DNA of 12,082 nt, taken from Caldifarciminota bacterium (GTDB taxonomy: Bacteria; Hydrothermota; E44-bin80). Both the position numbers and the translations under genes were made by a program. The DNA is taken from positions 1 to 12,082 of the forward strand of contig JAGMEZ010000500.1 in NCBI GenBank assembly GCA_023127905.1. Reading direction: 5' to 3'. The notes under the pieces were generated by a model. It ran no database searches. It worked only from the letters and a program-made list of their open reading frames with translations, and was not told where the DNA came from. Of the stretch, positions 6,519 to 12,082 are shown piece after piece (position 1 is the first letter of the stretch; the number at the start of each line of letters is the position of its first letter).

Positions 6519-7121
6519 TTAATACCCGGATTTTCTCTCTCTAAACATCACATCTCTTATCTTAGATGTAATGTTGTGTACCGATATAGAAAGCAGCCTT
6601 ATATCCTCATCACTGTTAGGCAAAAGAAAGACTGTAAAAACCCCATCCTTAATCCTCTCTATATAAAGTATGTCATAATCATAGAACAATTTCACATTTC
6701 TAATTTTCATTTTTTGCCTATCAGAGAATACCATTAGATAATCAACAAAACTATTAATTTCCTTTTCAGAAAATCTTGTTTCTTTTTTAATTATAATATT
6801 TGTAAATATACCTCCTTCAATAATTCCACAAAAAAGAAGACTTGGAAGACTCTCAATTATTCGCCACAATTGTTCCTTCTCTTTCTCTTTCTGTATAATA
6901 TCTATTGTTAACAAACCTTCTTTCAATTCAATAATTTTATCCATTGCTAATTTACCCTTTATATCATCAAAACGAGCTCTCTGAAATTCTCCATTCCTAT
7001 ACGAAAAAGAAGCATAATGCTTTCCTGAAATAATTATAAAATTACCACTTAGCTTCCTGTTTCTTATCTGTTTAATCCTTTCATCAAGGTTTATATTCTT
7101 TAAATCAACTGTTACTTTCAT
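6519..7121 (-). CDS. Uncharacterised 200-aa protein, DUF4388-like N-terminus, possible roadblock-like C-terminus
   Basis: I do not recognise a named gene. The N-terminal half (about 8-75) reads LDERIKQIRNRKLSGNFIII, then a segment with NGEFQRARFDDIKGKLAMD and a closing LKEGLLTIDI. This resembles the DUF4388 pattern, in which a short strand pair is followed by NGxIxxAxxGxxxGxxAxxxLxxxxxGxF. A charged stretch (78-85) leads to a C-terminal half with IEGGIFTNIIIKK, a helix, and strands KIRNVKLFYDYDILYIERI and GVFTVFLLP before a final helix, an order that recalls roadblock/LC7 domains of bacterial small-GTPase partners. There is no signal peptide or membrane segment, so it is probably cytosolic. 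I chose the ATG at 7121, one nucleotide after the lepB stop; an in-frame ATG at 7187 would overlap lepB by 65 nt. No clear Shine-Dalgarno is visible, so coupling to lepB is likely. The domain calls are inference. Confidence 0.7.
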   Translation of the reverse strand: MKVTVDLKNINLDERIKQIRNRKLSGNFIIISGKHYASFSYRNGEFQRARFDDIKGKLAMDKIIELKEGLLTIDIIQKEKEKEQLWRIIESLPSLLFCGIIEGGIFTNIIIKKETRFSEKEINSFVDYLMVFSDRQKMKIRNVKLFYDYDILYIERIKDGVFTVFLLPNSDEDIRLLSISVHNITSKIRDVMFRERKSGY

Positions 7122-7122
7122 C

Positions 7123-7830
7123 TTACAATACGAAATTAAAAATTCTTCTCCACCTAATTTTTTCCCATATTTTATAGAATGGAACATCTTTTTCCCATGA
7201 TAAATATAGAATTAGTGGTTTACCAAAAATATAACCTAATTCAAGTGGACCCCAGAAACGTGAATCATCCGAGTTGTCCCTATTATCCCCCATAACAAAA
7301 ATATTTCCTTCTGGAACAACAATTGGTCCAAAATTATCTCTGCAGTATCCTCCTACAAAACGGAATTCTCCACTCTCCCAATTTTTCTGGTACGAAGCCT
7401 TTGGAATGTTTGGAATAGGGGGAAATTCCCGTGGATCCTTGTGCTGTACCTCAGTTTCTAAAAGGCTCTTACCATTCAAATAAACAACCTTATGTCTTAC
7501 CTCAACAGTATCACCGGAAAAAGCAATACACCTCTTTACAAAATACTTTTTTGTATAAGGTGAAATAAAAACAACAATTTCACCCCTTTTGGGGTCTCGA
7601 AATTTCAGTATATTCTTTTTTGTAAATGGAATATGAACTCCATATACCATTTTATTAACAAGAAGGAAATCGCCGATAAGGAGTGTATCTTCCATTGAGC
7701 CTGAGGGAATCTTAAACGCTTGAATAAAGAACGTTCTGATAATCATAGCAATGACAAATGCCCAGATAATAGATTCGATCCAATCCCTTAATTTTGTTTT
7801 TTTCTTCATTTTTCCCTTTTCATCATCCAT
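7123..7830 (-). CDS. lepB: Signal peptidase I
   Basis: This 235-aa membrane serine protease cleaves signal peptides from exported proteins on the outer face of the cytoplasmic membrane. One N-terminal membrane segment (about 17-36) is followed by the catalytic serine in IPSGSMEDTL (S45) and the catalytic lysine in YFVKRCIAFSGD (K99), which form the Ser-Lys dyad. The late signature VPEGNIFVMGDNRDNSDDSRFWGPL (from residue 172) is complete. Length is between the short Gram-positive and long enterobacterial forms. The ATG has AGGAG about 10 nt upstream. It sits 47 bp after resB and one nucleotide before the next gene. A lone TTGACA lies upstream (7863-7868 on the complement), but I see no matching -10, so I do not call a promoter. 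Confidence 0.96.
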   Translation of the reverse strand: MDDEKGKMKKKTKLRDWIESIIWAFVIAMIIRTFFIQAFKIPSGSMEDTLLIGDFLLVNKMVYGVHIPFTKKNILKFRDPKRGEIVVFISPYTKKYFVKRCIAFSGDTVEVRHKVVYLNGKSLLETEVQHKDPREFPPIPNIPKASYQKNWESGEFRFVGGYCRDNFGPIVVPEGNIFVMGDNRDNSDDSRFWGPLELGYIFGKPLILYLSWEKDVPFYKIWEKIRWRRIFNFVL

Positions 7831-7877
7831 TAATATGCTCTCCTATTACATAATTTCTATCGTGTCAATTCTAATCT

Positions 7878-9197
7878 TCATTGACTTTGCCTGACCATTT
7901 TCTCAATCTCATTAATTTCACGATCAATGTATGCAGCAACTCCTGATGCAGTTCCTTTCATATAGGCAGTTTGTTCTTTTTTATCATAGAACAACCGCAA
8001 CTCGTAGCAGGGAAAGAAAATCCTCACGAACATTCCAACCAGAAAAAGGAAAAATGAAATATAAAGCAGAGGAACACCATCATCCCTTTTGTAGTATATA
8101 CCGCTCACCTCTTTAACGTTGCGTAAAACCAAGCTCTTTCCCATGACGGTCACTGGTTCATCAACAGTCAGTTTTGCTATATTTTCCCATCCCGGTCCAT
8201 CCATACCTCTATAGTAGAGCTTGGTATTCGGCACAATATCGATTACCTCTTCCCCTTCAAAGAGTTTGCCAGCATAGATAGTTCGGATTAGAAACATACC
8301 ATCAATACCATCAATGGAAAAGCTTTCGCCAGCCTCGAGATGGAGTATTGAATCTCCAACATCTAAATCAAATCTCTGGCTATATCCCATCTGGTAGAGG
8401 GTTAACCCTTTTAATTTCAATGGTCTGTTCACCTCAACAACCTTCATCTTCTCCATTCCATTGTATCGAGCAATCAATGTGCTCTTGTAATCTTTTGGAA
8501 AGTAGCGTTCATTGACCAAAATGTATTCCATTTCGTAATTCTTTAGCTCAACTTCCATTTTATCGACCTTATCTGGATTGAACTTCTTGAAAACACGGTA
8601 AACTCCCATATCCTGGCTTGATAGAGGAATATCCTCCTTATCTCCAATCTTGAAATCAATGTAACCATCAAATTTCGTCATTGCAGAAAGAACAAATCCA
8701 ATAATTGAGATTCCAAGGAAAAAATGAAAAAAGAGGGAAACATACCTTTTCCTTAAACCTCTCACACCTATTACCGCAGTAGCATTGTCATCATCAATCA
8801 ATTTCCTGTACCTAAACCCTCTTTTTTTCAAGGCATCTTCTACGGCAGAGAATCCTCCTGCAACAGATATTGCCATAGCTCCCCTGGGTTTGTCTATTAA
8901 GAGAGCTTTTTTCCTTCTCTCAAGTAGAAAGCCTTTCAGTGTTCCGAGGAAAAGGTTTATATAGAGAAGAATACCAGCAGTGATAAAATACCAGGAGTGA
9001 AAAATATCAAGAACACCAAAGGGAGCAAGCTTTGAATGCAGAGTTGTGCCAAAAGCTCTTATGTATTCTTCAGATGTCCCACCCTGAGGCAGAATTGTTC
9101 CTAAAAGCATGAAGAAAATGAGAACAAAGAGTATTATGATTGTTAACTTCGTTGATGTCAATAATCTGTACAGTGTCTTAAAAAATTTCTTCATCAT
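7878..9197 (-). CDS. resB: ResB/Ccs1, cytochrome c biogenesis protein (System II)
   Basis: This 439-aa membrane protein partners CcsA to hold apocytochrome c and heme for thioether bond formation on the outer side of the membrane. Four membrane segments are visible at about 18-37, 68-88, 152-172 (with H158) and 376-395. A large extracytoplasmic loop of roughly 200 residues lies between the third and fourth. Within the loop VNRPLKLKGLTLYQMGY (256-272) matches the conserved NxPLxxxGxxxYQ signature of the family. Length is normal. Two adjacent ATGs start the gene; GAGGAG sits 5 nt before the first and 8 nt before the second, so either is possible. It begins 10 nt after the ccsA stop. The pair implies that the organism makes c-type cytochromes. 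Confidence 0.93.
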   Translation of the reverse strand: MMKKFFKTLYRLLTSTKLTIIILFVLIFFMLLGTILPQGGTSEEYIRAFGTTLHSKLAPFGVLDIFHSWYFITAGILLYINLFLGTLKGFLLERRKKALLIDKPRGAMAISVAGGFSAVEDALKKRGFRYRKLIDDDNATAVIGVRGLRKRYVSLFFHFFLGISIIGFVLSAMTKFDGYIDFKIGDKEDIPLSSQDMGVYRVFKKFNPDKVDKMEVELKNYEMEYILVNERYFPKDYKSTLIARYNGMEKMKVVEVNRPLKLKGLTLYQMGYSQRFDLDVGDSILHLEAGESFSIDGIDGMFLIRTIYAGKLFEGEEVIDIVPNTKLYYRGMDGPGWENIAKLTVDEPVTVMGKSLVLRNVKEVSGIYYKRDDGVPLLYISFFLFLVGMFVRIFFPCYELRLFYDKKEQTAYMKGTASGVAAYIDREINEIEKMVRQSQ

Positions 9198-9207
9198 ATT
9201 TGCTCCT

Positions 9208-10041
9208 CTAAAAAGTGTGCAAACTCGGAATATGGAGTAATTTCGAAATCCAGTTCACTCCTAAAAATGTGAAAATCATACAGATAAATCCCACTATGAC
9301 GAGTACCGATGCTTTCCGGGTCGTCCATCTCGGTGTTATCTTTGCATGCAGATACAGTGCAAAAACCAGCCAGGTTATAAGAGACCATGTCTCCTTCGGA
9401 TCCCATGACCAATATACACCCCAGGCTTCTTCTGCCCATGCTGCTCCCGAAATAATACCGTAACCTAAGAGTGGGAAACCAATTAAAATGAGATTATATG
9501 ACATTCTATGAAAGAGTTTCTTCGTAGATCCAGTGAATCCATATCCCTTTCCTCGTGTACCGAAAAGGAGAAATGTAATTTCAACACAAAATGCAACAAC
9601 AAACGCTGCATACGCAGAAAAGGCTCCAACAACATGCCAGGTAAACCATTTACTTTGCAGGGCTGGAGGAAGTGGTCTGGGGACAGCTGAAAGTCCTAAA
9701 ATTGCATACAGCGAAGCGGCAATTACTATCGCTGTGACAAAAACACCTGCAAGCCGTACTTTCCTTCTCCATTCCACAAAAAGATAGACAATCACAACCG
9801 AAAAACCGAACCAGGAAAGGGCTTCATAGAGGGTCTGGAAAGGTGGATGTCTTGTTTGAACAATCCGCGTGACGATAAGCGCGGTGTGCACAATAACTCC
9901 CAGCAATAATACATACGAAGCAATCTTTCCTCTGTTAAGAAATCTTGGAAAATTAATGAAAATAAAATAGAATATAAAGCTAAGACAATATATAGAGACA
10001 ACTGTAATAAAAAGAATCCTCTCAAAACTAACTAAATTCAT
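9208..10041 (-). CDS. ccsA: CcsA/ResC, heme-handling cytochrome c biogenesis protein (System II)
   Basis: This 277-aa polytopic membrane protein brings heme to the outer surface and, with ResB, ligates it to apocytochrome c. About eight hydrophobic helices are visible. The tryptophan-rich WWD motif, WGVYWSWDPKETWSLITW (207-224), binds heme in this family. Candidate conserved histidines are H52 (VHTAL), H136 (TWHVVGAFSAY) and H232 (LYLHA), which serve as axial ligands in relatives. Length is close to that of short CcsA/ResC proteins. AAGGAA lies 5 nt before the ATG. It follows rdgB by 42 bp and precedes resB by 10 bp, so ccsA and resB form a compact two-gene maturation module. The CcmF family shares the WWD motif, but the size and the ResB partner favour CcsA. 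Confidence 0.95.
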   Translation of the reverse strand: MNLVSFERILFITVVSIYCLSFIFYFIFINFPRFLNRGKIASYVLLLGVIVHTALIVTRIVQTRHPPFQTLYEALSWFGFSVVIVYLFVEWRRKVRLAGVFVTAIVIAASLYAILGLSAVPRPLPPALQSKWFTWHVVGAFSAYAAFVVAFCVEITFLLFGTRGKGYGFTGSTKKLFHRMSYNLILIGFPLLGYGIISGAAWAEEAWGVYWSWDPKETWSLITWLVFALYLHAKITPRWTTRKASVLVIVGFICMIFTFLGVNWISKLLHIPSLHTF

Positions 10042-10083
10042 ATTTATTCCTTCTTAATTATTCTTTCAATTTAATTTATTATT

Positions 10084-10695
10084 TTAATTACCATAACGCT
10101 GATTAATATAATTTTCTAAAAACCTGTAAACCTTTTTTAGGGCTTTTCCCCTATGGCTTATCTTGTTTTTTTCCTCCTGGTTAATTTCTGCAAGGGTCTT
10201 ACCAATCTCAGGGACAAAAAAGATCGGGTCATATCCAAAACCATTATTTCCTTTTCCTGAGGTTGCTATTTCTCCATTCAGTATTCCCTCAAATTGTTCA
10301 ATCCTTCCATCAGGAAAAGAAAGTATCATTACACACTTAAACTGCGCTTTTCTTCTTTCTTCAGAAACACCCGTTAGTAATTTAAGTAGTTTCAGATTAT
10401 TATCTTCATATGTTGCATTTTCACCTGAAAAACGTGCCGATTTAACACCAGGTCTCTTATTAAGAAAATCAACTTCTAAACCTGAATCATCTGAAAGAGC
10501 CAGTTTTTTAGTCCAGGAAGAAATCAAAAATGCCTTTTTAAGTGCATTTTCATAGAGGGACCTTCCATTTTCTTTTACTATGGGAAGGTCCCTTATATCT
10601 CCGAATGTAAGAATTCTTACATTTAAGGTTCTGAGGGACTGTTGAATTTCAGATATTTTATCCCTATTCCGAGTTGCCAATACAAGATCAATCAA
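10084..10695 (-). CDS. rdgB: RdgB/HAM1-type dITP/XTP pyrophosphatase
   Basis: This 203-aa enzyme hydrolyses non-canonical purine nucleoside triphosphates (dITP, ITP, XTP) to monophosphates, keeping them out of DNA and RNA. Family signatures are in order: LATRNRDKISEI (6-17; T8, N10 and K13 contact the triphosphate), ALSDDSGLEV (66-75; metal-binding acidic residues), RPGVKSARFSG (81-91), NGFGYDPIFF (151-160) and KISHRGKAL (178-186). Length is normal. The start appears to be TTG at 10695-10693, 4 nt after the upstream stop. The nearer ATG at 10700 is out of frame and stops after two codons. MIDLVLATRN matches the family N-terminus well. No Shine-Dalgarno is visible, so translation probably depends on coupling with the upstream gene. 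Confidence 0.94.
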   Translation of the reverse strand: MIDLVLATRNRDKISEIQQSLRTLNVRILTFGDIRDLPIVKENGRSLYENALKKAFLISSWTKKLALSDDSGLEVDFLNKRPGVKSARFSGENATYEDNNLKLLKLLTGVSEERRKAQFKCVMILSFPDGRIEQFEGILNGEIATSGKGNNGFGYDPIFFVPEIGKTLAEINQEEKNKISHRGKALKKVYRFLENYINQRYGN

Positions 10696-10699
10696 ATCA

Positions 10700-11149
10700 T
10701 CAAGGTGTTTTTGTCGTCTCTGTTACAAATGCATCGCCATAATAACGGACAACTTTTGCTTTAAAACTTTCCGCTTCTGCTTTTGATGTAAAATCTCCTA
10801 CTCTAACCTTGTAGTAAGGTGCAATGTATTCGATGTAAATAGGCTTATTAAATAATGAAACTGAACGTGCCTTTCTCTTGTTTGCTCCATCAGTGCCGTA
10901 AAATGCACCGATCTGAACCCTGAATACTTTACCGGAAGTAGGAGGAGGTGGTGGAGGTGGGGGTGTCTCAACAGTCATTGTATCCTCTTCAACCATCTCT
11001 TCATATTCTTCAATAGCTTCCATCTCTTCTTCTTCTTCGATGATAATTGGTTCCTCATCAATGAAATCTCCCGGGGGTGGCTTCTTGGCACAAGAGAAGT
11101 TAAGTGCCAAAGCAAGCAAAAGAATCAGCAGTAGTGCCATTTTTTTCAT
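10700..11149 (-). CDS. SPOR-domain putative lipoprotein
   Basis: This 149-aa protein starts with a signal sequence, MKKMALLLILLLALALNFSC. Cys20 follows L-N-F-S, a loose but plausible lipobox. A very acidic linker (about 30-58) and a run of eight prolines (63-70) lead to a C-terminal SPOR domain (about 73-145) beginning KVFRVQIGAFYGTDGAN and ending with YYKVRVGDFTSKAEAESFK. SPOR domains bind denuded glycan strands of peptidoglycan and often mark division sites, so a lipid-anchored periplasmic role is likely. The ATG has AAAGGAGG seven nucleotides upstream. It lies 16 bp after the manC-like gene and its stop is 4 nt from the rdgB start. Homologues include DedD- and RlpA-like proteins by domain only; a specific function cannot be given. 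Confidence 0.88.
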   Translation of the reverse strand: MKKMALLLILLLALALNFSCAKKPPPGDFIDEEPIIIEEEEEMEAIEEYEEMVEEDTMTVETPPPPPPPPTSGKVFRVQIGAFYGTDGANKRKARSVSLFNKPIYIEYIAPYYKVRVGDFTSKAEAESFKAKVVRYYGDAFVTETTKTP

Positions 11150-11165
11150 AGAGAACCTCCTTTCT

Positions 11166-12082
11166 TTATGTATATTTTTCTAACTTTTTGTGCGTATTTA
11201 ATCTTCTAACAATCTCTTTCACTTCCTGGGATCTATCCTTTGGAAGTATAAGTGTTGCATCTTCGGTATGAACAACAATAAGGTTCGAAATACCGATGGT
11301 TCCAATAACACCCCTTTCAGCAACAATGATCGAATCTTCCGTGTCAATAGAAACAACATCTCCAACTCTGATATTTCTGTTCGCATCTTTTTTTATTAGC
11401 CTTTCAAGTGCATTCCACGAACCAACATCATCCCATCCAAAAGAAGCTCTGACAACAGCGACACGGGTTGATTTTTCCATAATTGCGTAATCAATCGAGA
11501 TAGTTTCAATCTCATTATAAATTCTTTCTAACAATATTTTCTTCTTTTCATCATCCTCTTTTTGAACATACTGCTCCATCTCTTGTGATAATTCAGGTTG
11601 AAATTTGTGAAACTCTTCGATAATTCTCTTCGTTTGCCAGACAAAGATTCCGCTATTCCATAAAAATTTTTCTTTTTTTACAAATTCATTTGCCTTCTTC
11701 TGACTTGGTTTTTCCTTAAATCTCCTCACTTTACATACACTCTCGCTTATTTCTTCACCGCACTCAATATAACCGTATCCCGTTTCCGGTCTTGATGGAA
11801 CAATTCCAAAGGTTACAAGATATCCCTTCTTTGATACCTCAACAGCCCTTTTAATGCACTCTAAAAATGATCCTACATCCGTTATATAATGGTCAGCCGG
11901 CAGAACAACCATTATCGAATCATCAACTATCTCAGAAAGAGTGAAAGCAGCAAGTCCAACAGCGGGTGCAGTATTTCTACCACGCGGTTCGAAGAGATAA
12001 TTTGTGGAAGGGATCATAAGATCAATATTTTGCAAATTCTCCTTTGTAATTTCACTTGCTACAATGTAAATCCCGTTCAATG
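11166..12082 (-). CDS. manC: Mannose-1-phosphate guanylyltransferase (N-terminus beyond window)
   Basis: The 304 visible residues belong to a nucleotidyltransferase that joins mannose-1-phosphate and GTP to make GDP-mannose, a precursor for surface polysaccharides and glycans. The family motifs seen are FEPRGRNTAPAVGLAA, VVLPADHYI (substrate and metal binding), RPETGYGYIE, FKEKPS, FLWNSGIFVW, SIDYAIMEKS and FGWDDVGSWNAL. The open frame continues past the right edge, so the signature N-terminal GxGxRLWPLSR loop is missing. The TTG nearest the edge is not a real start. The protein ends soon after the left-handed-helix region with no phosphomannose isomerase cupin domain, so this is the short, single-function type. 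The SPOR-domain gene follows after 16 bp. Related sugar nucleotidyltransferases are possible but fit less well. Confidence 0.92.
   Translation of the reverse strand, partial: LNGIYIVASEITKENLQNIDLMIPSTNYLFEPRGRNTAPAVGLAAFTLSEIVDDSIMVVLPADHYITDVGSFLECIKRAVEVSKKGYLVTFGIVPSRPETGYGYIECGEEISESVCKVRRFKEKPSQKKANEFVKKEKFLWNSGIFVWQTKRIIEEFHKFQPELSQEMEQYVQKEDDEKKKILLERIYNEIETISIDYAIMEKSTRVAVVRASFGWDDVGSWNALERLIKKDANRNIRVGDVVSIDTEDSIIVAERGVIGTIGISNLIVVHTEDATLILPKDRSQEVKEIVRRLNTHKKLEKYT

Noticed and set aside
7122..7187. Longer start at 7187 for the gene after lepB
   Set aside because: It would overlap the end of lepB by 65 nt, and the extra 22 residues are the alternative-frame reading of conserved lepB sequence; the ATG at 7121 directly follows the lepB stop.
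7863..7868. TTGACA on the minus strand upstream of lepB
   Set aside because: No acceptable -10 box lies 16-18 nt downstream; the 17-nt position falls on TAGGAG, the lepB ribosome site.
9708..9719. TACAGCGAAGCG, a 12-base match to the repeat core, inside ccsA
   Set aside because: It encodes the ordinary ccsA residues AASLYA, occurs once with no linker or second copy, and is probably chance.
12078..12080. TTG as the start of the guanylyltransferase
   Set aside because: The frame stays open to the window edge and the conserved N-terminal nucleotide-binding loop has not yet appeared, so the gene is truncated by the window.

Overview
This is an AT-rich bacterial chromosomal segment made almost entirely of housekeeping genes. 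The SPOR-domain putative lipoprotein, System II cytochrome c maturation genes and single-domain mannose-1-phosphate guanylyltransferase suggest a low-GC lineage with a cell envelope, periplasm or outer surface, probably an uncultivated Gram-negative phylum. The sequence alone does not fix the taxon. I see no phage, transposon, CRISPR array, tRNA or rRNA.

Layout. At the left edge (1-202, minus) is the N-terminus of a KamA-family radical SAM protein. A 323-bp divergent intergenic region follows. It carries two back-to-back sigma70-type promoters and a leader for the kamA-like gene with three consecutive hairpins. The plus-strand unit is yajC-fmt (526-1832). It ends in a terminator-like hairpin that runs into an array of five 18-21 bp repeats, each with a tiny GNA-triloop hairpin (1865-1959). 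The array fills the convergent gap before the end of rsmE.

From 1965 to 12082 every gene is on the minus strand. In transcription order they are: manC-like guanylyltransferase (cut by the right edge), SPOR-domain lipoprotein, rdgB, ccsA, resB, lepB, a 200-aa protein with DUF4388-like and possibly roadblock-like regions, then grpE-dnaK-dnaJ-rsmE. Gaps are short (1-47 bp) in the upstream part, which suggests one long transcript. A second near-consensus promoter (6467-6495) starts the chaperone cluster separately.

How the genes work together. GrpE, DnaK and DnaJ form the complete Hsp70 cycle. No hrcA gene and no CIRCE operator are visible next to them. CcsA and ResB form the heme-delivery and ligation complex of System II cytochrome c maturation. 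LepB and YajC belong to protein export. Fmt and RsmE act in translation initiation and ribosome modification, and RdgB cleans the nucleotide pool. No wholly new system is evident. The best leads are the minihairpin repeat array, the structured kamA-like leader and the uncharacterised lepB-grpE intervening gene.
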